A stretch of 64,000 bases of DNA from Bathynomus jamesi (GCA_023014485.1 JAJOZX010000197.1:1271001-1335000); one strand, 5' to 3'. Positions 9,801-20,752 are shown, counted from the first letter of the stretch. Translations and numbers: made by a program. Notes: a model not told the origin generated them from the letters alone.

Positions 9801-12541
9801 TAGGGTGGCAATAAAAAATGGTCGCAAAATTTAAAATGTGCGGGTGCTCATTTTATTCGGTTTATTGAAAAAACAAATTCTGCCAAATTTCAAGTTCCTA
9901 ATCTTATTTTAAGTGGTGGTACAAGACACAAAGAACTTTGTGCTCTAGGCTATTGGAAATGAGTGTTCGAGTGAGCTTCAAAGTTATACAAAACAAAAAA
10001 CTGAAAAGAACGATTCTGATAAGACTCAAACAACCTCAAATAGGACTGCAATAGCTTGTAGTGATCTGATAGATTACAATTATGCTTAATTTTTCTGGCT
10101 TCGAATGAACGTGGATTTATTGGCATCAGGGAACATCTTCCGGTGCTGCTCCACAACCTGAAGAACGTATTGCTGTTGATCCTCCTGTGTGGTCAGCACA
10201 GCGTTAAAATCTTTCATTAGGGCAACTCTTTCTGCGGGATCATTAACAACACTGATGGCAGAGACGCGCTGTTTCGCTTGTTGAAAATCTTCATCTTCCC
10301 ACTGCTCCGGATCCTTGGCGAGAAAGGATGTGGGAAGCTGGAGCAGGTGGAAGAAGGCCAATGTGTTCTTCGTGACAAAGGCTGCCAAAGAAAGATGTTC
10401 AGCATCTCCCACATCAATTGTCACACAAGGCGAAGGACTCTTCCTTTCTTCATTTTTGAGCGCCTCAACCATGCCTCTTTTCACGGTGCTGCTGAGATAT
10501 TCATCAAAAAAGGCCAAAGCGACCAACTTTTCACTTAAGTACCAAAGATGGCTAGTGATCCCTTTCAAAGCGGCCTCTGCCACATGTCAGTTAACTTGTC
10601 TGTACTGCACCAGCTTTTGTATCAGCTCCAAGTCCAACCGTGGAGCATATCTGGCTACCCGGGCATTGAACCAAACTTTAACGTAAATCTCTGCAACAAA
10701 GAGGCAGAAGTCAGTAACACCCTGAAACTCCTGGTCCGTGAGTTTCCCCAAGTTCCGCAACTGGTGACGGTACAAGAAGATCTTAAATGCATAGATGCAT
10801 TTTGCCATCCACCGTGCCCTGTGGAGGGCACCCGGAGTTTGAATATGATTTCCCCATGGTAGATTTATTCTGAGAAATAGCAGTACGAGTTCCAGGAATT
10901 CACGGTAATCATCGCAAGGCTGCTGAGATCTCGACTGTTCGTGCACAAACTCTGCAACTTTCTCCTTGAATGCGTGCATCCGATCTGCCACCTCACGGTC
11001 TCCCTCAGCAGAAAGAAACGAATCCTTTACAATCTTTGGCCACACCTCTGCCAATCTTTGAAAGAGCTTGATCTTTGGTCCCGAAGAGCATGCTACTAAG
11101 GCTTCGAAAACTTTTTTGAGAACTATTTCCACGATGTGGTGATGACAAGCAAGATTGAGAAGTTTCTTCCTGAGCTTCTGCTCGAGGAATTGACAAGCAC
11201 CGTTCAAGCAACCGGTGTTACATGATGTGTCAAAAGACATGGCTACGATCCTGGGAGATAACTGCGTCTTCCAGCATGTCATGCACTGCTGTTGCCTGCG
11301 CCAGACCTGTTGATGATGGCAGCTTTGGTACCCCCAACAGCTTCATCACACCTTCTCCTGAAACCAGGACTGGAAGGCGATCGACCTTCTCTTTGTTTGT
11401 AAGGTCTGGAAGGAGCTTGCCATCCCAATGAACTGTTAATGGTACCGTGGGGGAAAAGGACCTTCTCAGCTCATCCGCGATGTCTTGGCGGAATTTCATT
11501 CGAGCTAGTCAGATTGTCTCTTGATTCAATGCGTAGTGCTCCATACTTTGTCCAGCAGCTGCTAAGGTATTGGCCACAACATGGACTGCCCGGCGATTGG
11601 ATATCTCTGTGCGGTCCAACGCTTGCGCCAGTTCTTGAGTAACAATCTGATTTAACCCTCTTCATCTTTTCCTCTTGGGAGTGGCAGATGACGCGCCTCT
11701 TATTGCTCCAACATTCACCTCATCTTCATTGTCAGTATCCTCGTTTGTAGAACTGCTGCTCGACTCCAAAACCACAGACCTGTCCATCTTCTGGAGTTCA
11801 TTCAGGTTCCTTTGTTTCCTTTTCTCTTGCTCACACTGCCGTGTCATTTTGTTCTCCTCTTGTCTAATATACTTCTGATCAACAAGTCCTATAGTTCCTC
11901 GACGACCAGGCTCACGCTGCGCAAGAAGAAACTGCTTGTCTTCTTTATTTTTGATGATTTTGAGTGCATCACCGTGAGCACAATCGAACAGGCCTTTCAG
12001 ACCTTCTAGAAAGACCTTCTTGTCCATCTGGGTTTTGGTATGCCTCGCTCGTAATTTCTTTAAGCTTCTCCACTCAGAATGGAGGTTCTCCAGCTTGTCT
12101 TGTGCCCGGTGCGTAGCTTGAGTCGGAAGACTTGCATTCTTCCACATCTGTTCGACCTCTGTCATCACCAGTCGGCTACTTTCTCTGACAGGGCGAGACT
12201 CGGACAGGTGAAAGAACAAGAATCGTTCCAGGACCTGCCGCTTGGATGGCAATTTGGCTCCTGTAAGGGCATATGAGTTGGGAGAAGTCTCCAGTAGCCA
12301 TAAAACATCATTCTTTCTTAGAGTAGTCGCCATTTTTCATCTACCTGCAAAGTATACAAAATAAAGAATTAGTAAGTGACAATGGTGGAAACTTTGTTAC
12401 TCTTGTACCACCCCCTAATGTTTATCAAAAGTCCTAAAAATTTGCCTGAGCAATTTTCTTCAGGAACTGCACCAAACGCGCCACTGCACTTGCTCCTCCA
12501 GGCAACTTTGATTTTTACCCCTATTGGCTATTGCCACCCTA
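9801..12541 (-). mobile_element. Complete hAT-like transposon of an unusual transposase family (copy 1)
   Basis: Termini TAGGGTGGCAATA and the complement TATTGCCACCCTA (ending 12541) are inverted repeats. ATATGGGC is duplicated exactly at 9793-9800 and 12542-12549, an 8-bp target duplication. The 2741-bp element contains a single minus-strand gene (10086-12333) with no recognisable intron. The 8-bp duplication and size fit the hAT superfamily, but the gene product does not show the usual BED finger or hAT C-terminal signature. A related element with TAGGGTGATG ends lies at 50508-53183. Confidence 0.85.
10086..12333 (-). pseudogene. Transposase-like protein, FDT..NTG/HWDG family, copy 1 (three TGA stops, one frameshift)
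   Basis: Reads from ATG at 12333. The N-terminal domain has LPSKRQVLERFL, a W-centred EVEQMWKNASLP block, and GLFDCAHGDA followed by an EDKQFL block. An acidic linker ends in PKRKR. The core follows: ALDRTEISNR, VHWDGKLLPD (first putative Asp), LVSGEGV..LLGVPKLP, MSFDTSCNTGCLNGAC (second putative Asp), and NLACHHHIVE (C..H pair). A long helical region leads to SHLWYLSEKLVALAFFDE (candidate catalytic Glu) and a C-terminus rich in E/Q/K. The reading frame is kept except for TGA codons near 11663, 11509 and 10587 and one frameshift near 11250. The full product would be about 740 residues. It is family-known only as 'uncharacterized protein' by recollection; the transposase role is inferred from the flanking ends and duplication. 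Confidence 0.8.
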
Positions 12542-12790
12542 ATATGGGCCTCAACTTTTTTTCAAATATGTTGTGAATGATAAAAAATGAAATTTTTAAA
12601 TATTTGTAATTTTAAGAAAATGCTGCTGATATTAATTTTATAGTTACTACATGTCATAATACATGATTTTGATAGTCACACTCCCATAATACTATAGATG
12701 GCATAGTGTTATAGGTTGGTAACAGTGTCAAATGCGAGCCAGCCTGGGTACATGTTTTATAAAAATTTTACAGGCCAGGGCAGATACAGG

Positions 12791-12850
12791 CTTCAAAATA
12801 CAATGCTGTGCAAAAAGATTCTTCAAAATACAATGCTGTGCAAAAAGATT
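12791..12850. repeat. 30-bp exact tandem duplication at a MITE end
   Basis: The 30 bases at 12791-12820 are repeated exactly at 12821-12850. The unit covers the flank plus the first 20 bases of the Tc1-like terminus (CAATGCTGTGCAAAAAGATT). It therefore creates a second, orphan copy of the transposon end next to the true end at 12831. Confidence 0.9.
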
Positions 12851-13088
12851 AAGACATTTCATTTATTTTTGTACTTTTCGGATTTACTGTAATGTTAATA
12901 TAGGAACATTTCTTTTTGATTAATCATTTTGAACTATATATCATTTAAAAAGCCCACAATTTCCTTTCCAATGGTGTTATAGTTCAAAATGATTAGGCTA
13001 ATCTAAAGAAATGTTCCTAATTTGATGTTACAGTAAATCTGAAAATTACAAAAGTAATGAGGTATCCTAATCTTTTTGCACAGCATTG
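12831..13088. mobile_element. Palindromic Tc1/mariner-type MITE
   Basis: Begins CAATGCTGTGCAAAAAGATTA after TA and ends with the complement, TAATCTTTTTGCACAGCATTG, before TA (13089-13090). The inverted similarity extends about 110 bases inwards, for example GGATTTACTGTAA...GGAACATTTCTTT on the left versus its complement on the right. It is therefore almost one long hairpin with a short loop. The ends resemble the CAGTG.TGTGCAAAAG termini common in Tc1-like elements. No coding capacity. Confidence 0.88.
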
Positions 13089-13146
13089 TAAAAAGAACAT
13101 ACTGGGCTGTGCTGGGTCTGAAATAATAGGCCTGTGCAGACCCTTA

Positions 13147-13717
13147 ATGTGAAAAGCTTCATTTAATTTAGAAGTGAATAGAACCAGATCAGATGTGGCT
13201 GACACCCTGTTTGAAACAGTTGTAGTAGATCCAAGATTTAGTTTGTGCGTAAGTCAGTTAAGACCTGCATTATCTTTCCAGTACCCCCAAATTGTTGCCC
13301 CCAATACTTTTAAACTAAAACCATTGCCATACTTTGATTCCTCTGTTTTTTCAAAAAGGATTCCTGAAATGTTTGATTTGTCATAAATTTTGTTATATCC
13401 TTGGCTCACCACCATTTTACATTGGTGGCTGTAATAGAGTTTTTTTTGTTGAGCCACATGTCCACTGTGCCTGGTTGCAGGTTTTGCAAATTTTGTGCTG
13501 TTCATTGTAAAGAATGGACATTATTTGCGATCCATACACCTCTGATTAGCCCCAGGGTAGTTTTGTTTTATAATTTTCGATGGTTAAATCTAACCAGGAT
13601 CCCCTCCCCATTTTTAAATATGCCATGCTCATAAAATCTGGTGTTCCAGTCATCCATGAAGAACTATTTTGCAAATTTAACATTCCAAAGACTGTAACTG
13701 ATGTAAATTGCTTCCAG
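13147..13717. other. Interval upstream of RPL7 exon, no gene assigned
   Basis: The first exon and promoter of RPL7 would be expected here or further upstream but could not be identified. The sequence contains an open plus-strand frame running into the recognised exon (13580 onward), but its translation before 13718 bears no resemblance to L7. Minus-strand frames here have no recognised motif. Confidence 0.5.
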
Positions 13718-15117
13718 AATCTAACCACTAGAAGAATTAAAAAAAGGAGAATATTTAAGAGAGCTGAGAAGTATGTTCAGGAATACAGGAAAATGGAACG
13801 GGAAGACATCCGTCTCAAGAGAAAAGCAAAAAAGGAAGGTGCTGTCATTGTTCCATCTGAGGCAAAGCTGGCATTTGTTATAAGAATCAGAGGGTAATGA
13901 AAATTCTTTTGACAGTAGGCCTTACCTTATTGAAATGGATTGCTATTAAATACTTGATGGCAGTAGTATTTTAATAATGAAAGGAAAATCTTAAAATTAG
14001 TCATAACTGTCGCTTGAACTTTTCAGTATTAATCAAGTTCACCCCAAAGTTCGCAAGGTGCTGAAGCTCTTCAGACTTCTCCAGATTAATAATGGAGTGT
14101 TTATGAAACTGAATAAGGCAACTATAATGATGCTCCGAATTGCTGAGCCCTATATCACATGGGGATATCCAAATCTAAGATCTATTAAAGATATGGTGTA
14201 CAAGAGAGGCTTTGCTAAAGTGAAGAGACAGAGAATTCCCCTTGTCAGCAATACCCTTATTGAAGCACATTTAGGAAGGTTATTAAAAATTCTCATTCCT
14301 ACTTGCCACTTTTTTATATTATATTATTCCTGTCAACATTAGAGTTGCTCTTAAAGCATTTTACTAATACATAATAAGTGAAGGGTTGCTAAACTGTTTC
14401 AAAGTTGAAGCCTTACTTTTTCTTCTATTTTAATGTTTGACAGAAGAGTAATGTTGTAGTTTGCAACATTGTTTGTTGTTACTAGAAAATTATTCTATTT
14501 AGTCCTTGATCTTAAGATGTTACCATTTTTTATCCGTCTTTCTAACTTGACAGGAAGGTATGGAATAATTTGTATGGAGGACATAATCCATGAAATTTTC
14601 ACAGTTGGCCCTCGTTTCAGACAATCTACAAACTTCATCTGGCCTTTCAAAGTAAGATTTTAAACTTGCATTTAACATTTTCGTGAACTGACCAAAGGTA
14701 GAGATGAACTATTATTATGTTTGGTTTCACCTCGCCGTTGGAGTCGTAAACTTTTGCATGTAAAGTGTATTAAATATTTCGGCTACCATCGTAGATTTTG
14801 CATTTTCAGGAAGATTATGAAAGGTCTTTCTACTGCGCAAATTTTGGAAATGTTAATATATTTTGAAGTTGACCCTTTTGTCTTTTGGGGAGGGGTATTT
14901 TTTTTCCTTTCTTCGCAAGTCTTAAAGGTTTTCTAGTTTAAGAACTTTATAGTAATATATTAACCTCTTTTGTAAAAGTTTAACTGATTTTACTTTTGAT
15001 TTTTAGCTTAATAACCCAACTGGTGGATGGCGTAAGAAGACAAATCACTTTGTTGAAGGTGGTGATTTTGGCAACAGAGAGAACCAGATTAATGTACTGC
15101 TCAGAAAGATGGTTTAA
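13718..15117 (+). CDS. RPL7: 60S ribosomal protein L7 (four exons found, first exon missing)
   Basis: Large-subunit ribosomal protein; cytosolic, binds rRNA. Exons read in frame: 13718-13893 (after [26 protein letters not shown]..., ending LAFVIRIRG), 14027-14278 ([19 protein letters not shown]..., [15 protein letters not shown]), 14558-14651 ([18 protein letters not shown]...WPFK) and 15007-15117 ([15 protein letters not shown]...[13 protein letters not shown]). Donors are GTAATG, GTTATT, GTAAGA; acceptors CAG, AAG, TAG. Codon phases match at every junction, including the split RIRG-INQ codon. The GGWRKK...[11 protein letters not shown] ending is the arthropod type, which argues against RPL7L1. 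About 210 of the family's roughly 250 residues are present. The N-terminal 30-50 residues, including the initiator Met, lie in an exon not identified. Introns exclude a processed pseudogene. Transposons crowd both sides. Confidence 0.92.
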
Positions 15118-15345
15118 TAACATACGTGGAGTCAACAATAGTTTTATTTAACCTTGTATAATTTGTACTTATTTGAATTACAAAATGTTTTGAAAGGCCT
15201 TCATGCGCAGTCATTTTGGCAGGTACAGTATAAAGCAGTTGCCCTTCCCCACCCAGCATAGTGTTTCTGACGCATTCTGTAGGATGTCATTGATTAGTTG
15301 ATGCACAACCTGATTGACCAACAAAAAATGGCTTATGGTCACGAA

Positions 15346-16168
15346 CAATGTTCCCTCTAATTTTTTTTAGTCCGTGTGCGCAAGAAATTTTCGTTGTGCA
15401 TACATTTAGATTCATGGTGAAACATTGTGCAAACTTTTCTGAGCGCTATTATCTTGAAAATGAAATATATATAAATATTAAATACTTAATAAATATTATT
15501 TCCATAAGGTGATAGCTTGATTATTACGGTACTATTAAATGGATATTAAAAAACTGTTTACAATATTATATATTCTTAGAAAAGAAAACATTTTATCCAT
15601 TCTAAAAATATGAATAAAATAATAGTAAAATAAAATTCAGCCAAATAAAGAAATAAAATAAAAATAACTAATTGAAAATGACTATTTTAGTTATCATTTC
15701 TCAAAACAATTTTTAGCATTTAGCAATTTAAAATAGACTATCAAGATTAATACATGATTTTATTCATTCACAAAATAGGAATAAAATAAATTTTTTTTAT
15801 ATTTTTTATGAATTATGAGATAATTACTATTCGTTTTTATGCAAAAATAAGAAAGAGAAGGTTTATATTCAATGCGTTAATGTATAAAAGAAAAAAAAAT
15901 GCAAATACATAGAGTAAAAAAAATCCGTATTGCGTAATTGCGCGGACGTCGGCGAAGTCGGGCGGAAGGGGTTAATACTTAAAAGAGCGACTATAGAGTA
16001 TGTTGATGCAAATGGTCAGACCTTGTGTGACGGTATATTTTTGAAATTATTTAATTTACTGTTGTGACTCATGATACGCTTGAGCCTGTGCGCATTTTAT
16101 TTTGCTGTGTGCGCGGGTTTCACAACGTGTGCGCGCGCGCACACGCGCACACCTTAGAGGGAACATTG
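15346..16168. mobile_element. hAT-type MITE, CAATGTTCCCTCTAA termini
   Basis: Left end CAATGTTCCCTCTAA and right end TTAGAGGGAACATTG are perfect inverted repeats. GTCACGAA is duplicated exactly at 15338-15345 and 16169-16176. The interior is very AT-rich without long frames; the right subterminal part is a (GC/GT)-alternating stretch, GTGTGCGCGCGCGCACACGCGCACAC (16129-16152 region). It is a non-autonomous hAT-type element located 228 bp downstream of the RPL7 stop. Confidence 0.92.
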
Positions 16169-16176
16169 GTCACGAA

Positions 16177-17744
16177 GTGCTGGAAATGCTGTATTTTCGG
16201 GTAGAGAAAGGCAATTACGTTTCAATATACATAGTTTTCAATGCTATTTCACTGCCTATTCAAAAGTAGTGAACATTAGTATACACATACTTGGCAGGGA
16301 AGGTTAATGATCAATAAGGTATTGGTTTACTCGGGTATGTTCAGATTCCACGTTAAACTGTAGGTATCCATTTACGAGAACACTGTGAATGTGTCGCAAA
16401 TTTCAGTCACGAAAGGAATTATTGTTAGCCATGAATGAAATGTGAAGCAATGTGAAGTGTGAAGCTGAGCAAATGCAAATTTAAAGATTTCACATGGTTT
16501 CATAAGTTTCACTCGCCAATTAGCGGAACTTGAACTCTCAAGCTGACGTTTACTGTTTTTCCGAGATCTAAAGTGGGGTACTGGGCTTGGATATCCTCCA
16601 TTTCAAAAGTAAGTACATTTTTTTTTTATCCCATACAGTTACAGTAGAAAACGTAGAGAAATTGAGTATTTTTTAAAAATGAATTTCTGATGAATGTAGT
16701 TAACAATTTAATCGTGTACAGTATTTCTGCTTTAAATAAGGGGACTGAAAACTTGCTAATGCTTACAAAGGAAATAAAATTTTTTTTTTTTTTTTTAGCA
16801 AATATCTATTTGGCAGGTGCTGCTCTTGACCCTTTAAGCCCTGAATTTTTTTGTAGGGTTAAGTTATGAATGCGTGTATTTGAAACGTTAGTGATTTGTA
16901 CCTTTTAGTCTTTAAAGGGTTAAAAGATGTAAGCTAGATTGCTTTGGTAATATATACGGAATCGTGAAATATTGACACCCACTATTGATGATATTAAAGA
17001 TGTGATTTAACTAAAATATTTTCATCAGCATTTGACAGTCATGTACAGTAGTAGTAATTCTTTCATTTTTCTTTTAGATGATGGTGGAGATTGAGCTTCA
17101 TTTTGTGTGGATTTAATGTGAGTAATGTTTTGATATAAAACGTTTGTGTCAAATTAGGACACTAAACCTTTAACTTTAGGGGGAAGTGGGAGTTTTTGTG
17201 ATGATATATAAAATCCAACTATGAATATTAATAATGATATACTGAGCTTCTGATTTCACTTTTTATGCGTGATTTAAAATTTTAATATTTTTCAGTTCTT
17301 TAATATTTCAAATTTAATCTTTCAGTTTTTCTCCCTCTGGTTGACAATCTGCAGTTAGGACTCCAATGCCAGGCAAGTTTTATAATAATTTTTTATTTAC
17401 TTCAATAGAGGTACTGGAATTCATTTAGTTCTTTCAAACTAAAAGAAATATTTCTATAATTTCATACTAAAATGCAGTATTAAGAGAAAGGAACCTTTAC
17501 TTGGCTACATTTGTATTTAAGACTTACGAAAGTGATTATTAGCCGTAAAAATTATGCCTGTTCCCACTCGGACAAAATTGTACCAAGAAACAAAAGCCCA
17601 TTTGAGGTCGATAATACTGTAACTATAACATAGGATTTCACCCAAAACTTCCAAAAGTTTTCGTTAAAAAATTCAAACAATAATAAATTGCCTGTTCTTA
17701 AATGGCTTATAATTTCTTCCATGTATCACGCGTGTTGGTGCAGT
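16177..17744. other. Non-coding interval with one SINE-like motif
   Basis: AT-rich with poly-T runs. No exon is recognised. A minus-strand copy of the ACCTACAGTTTAACGTGG motif lies at 16341-16365; the same motif occurs in the SINE-like segments near 21850, 29690, 38335 and 39655, so this is probably a SINE fragment. Confidence 0.45.
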
Positions 17745-18000
17745 CAAAAAATTAAAATGGAGCTGGACAGGTCATATAATGAGAGAAAACAATAGATGGA
17801 CCAAAAAAGCTAACTGAATGGGATACCCAGGAACCAAAAAAGAGATCGTGGTAGAGGGGAAAAAAAATTTAAATACAGAAAGAAGTGGGAAACACTTGGT
17901 CAATGATGGCAAAGCACCGGCTTGTATGGGACAGCTTGGGGAAGGCCTACATCGAACGGTGGATAGACAATGGCGGATGATGATGATGATCACCATCACC
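17745..18000 (+). mobile_element. RTE-like non-LTR retrotransposon, 3' end
   Basis: The plus strand encodes a degraded KWSWTGHIMRENNRW block (the usual form in the family is a W-W-GH-R-NRWT motif), later GKKNLNTERSGKHL and, in another frame, LGEAYI-like and W.DNG. This is the C-terminal signature of RTE/BovB-like reverse transcriptases. It ends in a short (GAT)n run near 17977-17992, as such elements do. 5'-truncated and frameshifted. Confidence 0.7.
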
Positions 18001-18449
18001 ACACGACGCATGTAGTGTATCTTGATTCATTACATGCGATCATTTCTTAAACTGTCGCTTACCTTCTCAAACAAAGGATGTTTTAAACTTGAAGTTTGAA
18101 TTTCCGGTAAACAACTTTCCTTGATATAGTTGTAATGATAATTAAAACAAAATGGCATCGACTTATCCTCGGAGTTCCCTTGAAATGGGACTATAAATGT
18201 CCCTACTTCCGGATCCCCCGATGCCGATACCGGGAATGCAAACCCGGGCAGCGGAGCTGGTTCCGCTACTGCCTATTCGAGATGTTCTGGGTCTTTCTCT
18301 GATTTACTTTTCATAAAATTCTGTAACATGTCGCCTTTGCTCAATTTCTACTCTGTTGACCACCACGCTGCATCTAAACCTCGCTTTCCCTTCCTAACTG
18401 AAACCTAGGTGCCTGGAACGAATGACAGCAATCGCTTTTCTCTACACTG
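18001..18449 (+). other. 5' portion of the jockey-like element upstream of the duplicated block
   Basis: From about 18200 the plus strand reads as a degenerate endonuclease start (for example a PRFPFLTET stretch near 18380-18405), continuing into unit A. The first 200 bases show no recognisable coding. This segment is absent upstream of units B and C, so it marks sequence outside the duplication. Confidence 0.5.
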
Positions 18450-20752
18450 CCTACTCTCTCTCTACTTAATTTCATTCCAAAGGTGGATGTTGCGTATATG
18501 TCCACAACAACCTAATCTGCTCGTATTCCCGAACTTGAATCCTCTTAATTCTACACCCTCTGGCTACAACTTGCTTGCCAATCTCAAACCAAATACATCT
18601 ACACTGTCTACCTCTCCTAATTCTACCGACTATCCTAAACTTTTTGATTACCTCTCCCCCAAAGTGGAATACATTCTATCTATCCACTCTCCTTTTGCTG
18701 AAATCTCCATTTCAGATTTCAGTGTTTACTACCACCTTTGGCTTTCCTCCCATTTCACTGACATCCCTGCTGAAGTAGCTTAAAACTTCTCAATCCTGAA
18801 TGACCTAGAGCAGATTGTATGGCACCCTGCTCGTGTCCCTGATCGCCTTGGAGATAGGCCCAACATTCTGGATTTCTCACCAATCGTCTTTCTTAGTGTC
18901 AAACTCCGTTGAACTCCTCCGACCACAATCTTTTATCTGTTAACTGTCCTATCGCTCCAGTTCAACTTTTTGATCCTCCCAAGAGGAGACGCTTTTGGTA
19001 CTTTGGCACCGCTGATTAGGAGGCCCTCAGGCAGTAATGCTCTGATTTTCCCATGGAATGAGTGCTGTTTCCATGGCGGGGGCCCCTCTGGGTGCCATGA
19101 ACGCATCACGGAGGTGATTCTCTTGGGCATGGAGGCGTACATTCCATACTGTATTCCTCCTAATAATGCAAAAAAACTGGCTTGCTTGCCTCTAATGCTG
19201 TCTGCAATAGAGGAGTCTTTCAGAAGCTACTGTCGCCAACCAACTCTGGACTCTCATTCTGATTATACAGTATTTCTGTCCAGACTTGCAAAATCTGTCC
19301 TTCGACTCGCGAAAAATTCCTTCATCAAACAAAAATATGAAAACCTATCCAATTCTTATTCTCGCTCTTTCTGAAACCTATCCAAGAACTTCTCCAACAA
19401 CTTTACTTCATTCCCTCCTCTTTTCCATTCAGACGGCTCAGTTGCCGTCTTTTTTTCCTGATAAAGCTGAAGTCTTCGTCAGTCTTTTGCTTCCAACTCG
19501 ACCATGAACGATTCTACTGCTGTTCCTCCAACTCCCTCTGGCTTGATTGGCAAATTAGAATCTCTTCCAAGGATATTTATTCTGCCCTATCTGGGCTGAA
19601 CTCAAGGAAGGCATACTGTTCTGATGGTGTCCCTCCTGTTCTCAAATACTGTACGTCTGAGCTGACACACTGCCTGAGCAAATTCTTGTCTTTCTTTCAT
19701 CTGGTACTTTTCATTCCTGCTGGAAGTTTGCTTTCATTCACCCAAAGAAGGGTGACTGCTCTCAACCCTCCAACTATCATCCAATTGCTTTGATGTCTTG
19801 CCTTTTGTTTTTTAATCTATTTCTTAATAGAAAGATTCAACAACTTTCTCTTCTCACAATCTTATTTCAGATCGTGAGTGTGGTATCCGCAAGGAATGCT
19901 TTACTGGCGATTATCTTTCATCTCTCTCCGACTCTTGGTCATCTTCCTTTCAGAATTTCGATGAAACCTTTTCTATTGCGCTAGGTTACGTATCAGGAGC
20001 TTTTGACAGTCTGGCACAACTCTTTAATTTCCAAACTGCCTTCCTTCAGTTTCTATCCTTTTATCTGTGCCTTCATCTCTCTCCTTTCTGGCCGATCTAT
20101 AGCTACTGTTGTAGATTGCCACTTCTCCTAAAGCTGTTAGTAGTAGTGTTTCTCAGGGTTGTATCCTGTCACCCACTTTTTTCTTTGTTTATCAATGATT
20201 CTATTACGTCACGCTTCCTGTCCTATCCACTCCTCCTATGTCGATGATTCAATGATTCGGCTCTTTATTTCTTCACCCGTTTCACAAAGCCTCTTTCAAC
20301 AGTCACTCCATGATTCGCGTAGGACGGCTATGGTACCCCTGACCTCCGATCTTTCTATCTCTAATTGGGGCAGAGAACCTTGTGGCTTTCACTGCCTCAC
20401 AAACTCGGTTCCTTCATCTATCTACTCGTCACAATCTTTCACAGGACTCTCTCTCTATCTTCAACACAACTTAAATCCTTCCTCTTCTCTTAGCATTCTT
20501 GGTTTCCTTTCTCGTCATCTCTCCTGGAAAGATCACGCGCATTCACTTTTTAAAACGGCTTCTCAGAGGTTAGGTGTGCTGTACTGGCTTCGTAGTAACC
20601 GAGTAAGGGTGAAGGAACTATGTATGTACAGGGGTCTTGTCCGCCCCTGTATGGAGCATACTTCTCGTGTGTGTGGCGGCTCAATCCACACAGCTCTACT
20701 TGAGCTTGAATTAAAGGCTTTTCATTTCTTTATGGAATATATCCTTGTTTGA
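18450..20752 (+). pseudogene. Jockey-like non-LTR retrotransposon ORF2, unit A
   Basis: The endonuclease domain is partly readable ([64 protein letters not shown]). The reverse transcriptase follows with SGLNSRKAYCSDGVPP, a NPSNY.PIALMSC-type block, GCILSPTFF and SYVDDSMIR (the YxDD catalytic core), then the thumb region RLGVLYWLRS and YRGLVRPCMEHTSRVCGGS. Each block is in a different frame and many stops intervene, so it is long dead. The motif set resembles retroelements abundant in decapod crustaceans. The element is repeated in units B and C. Confidence 0.85.

Larger units (their letters stand above)
9683..13146. mobile_element. Outer non-autonomous element split by two later transposons
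   Basis: Ends TAGAGGTCTGCA and TGCAGACCCTTA are inverted repeats. The flanks ATGTAAAC (9675-9682) and ATGTGAAA (13147-13154) match at 6 of 8 positions, suggesting an old 8-bp duplication. Removing the inserts at 9801-12549 and 12831-13090 leaves roughly 450 bp of non-coding sequence. The layering gives a relative age: outer element first, then the other two. Confidence 0.6.

Noticed and set aside
10278..12576. Plus-strand open frames across 10.3-12.6 kb
   Set aside because: Antisense of the hAT-like transposase gene; no motifs of their own.
13580..13717. Open frame continuous with RPL7 exon 2, starting [10 protein letters not shown]
   Set aside because: Translation is unlike the L7 N-terminus, and a TTCCAG acceptor at 13712-13717 explains the exon start; treated as intron read-through.
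13254..13728. Minus-strand open frames upstream of RPL7 that might be a Tc1 transposase
   Set aside because: No catalytic Asp motif or HTH could be read, and no terminal repeats bound the stretch; the Tc1-like MITE nearby ends at 13088.
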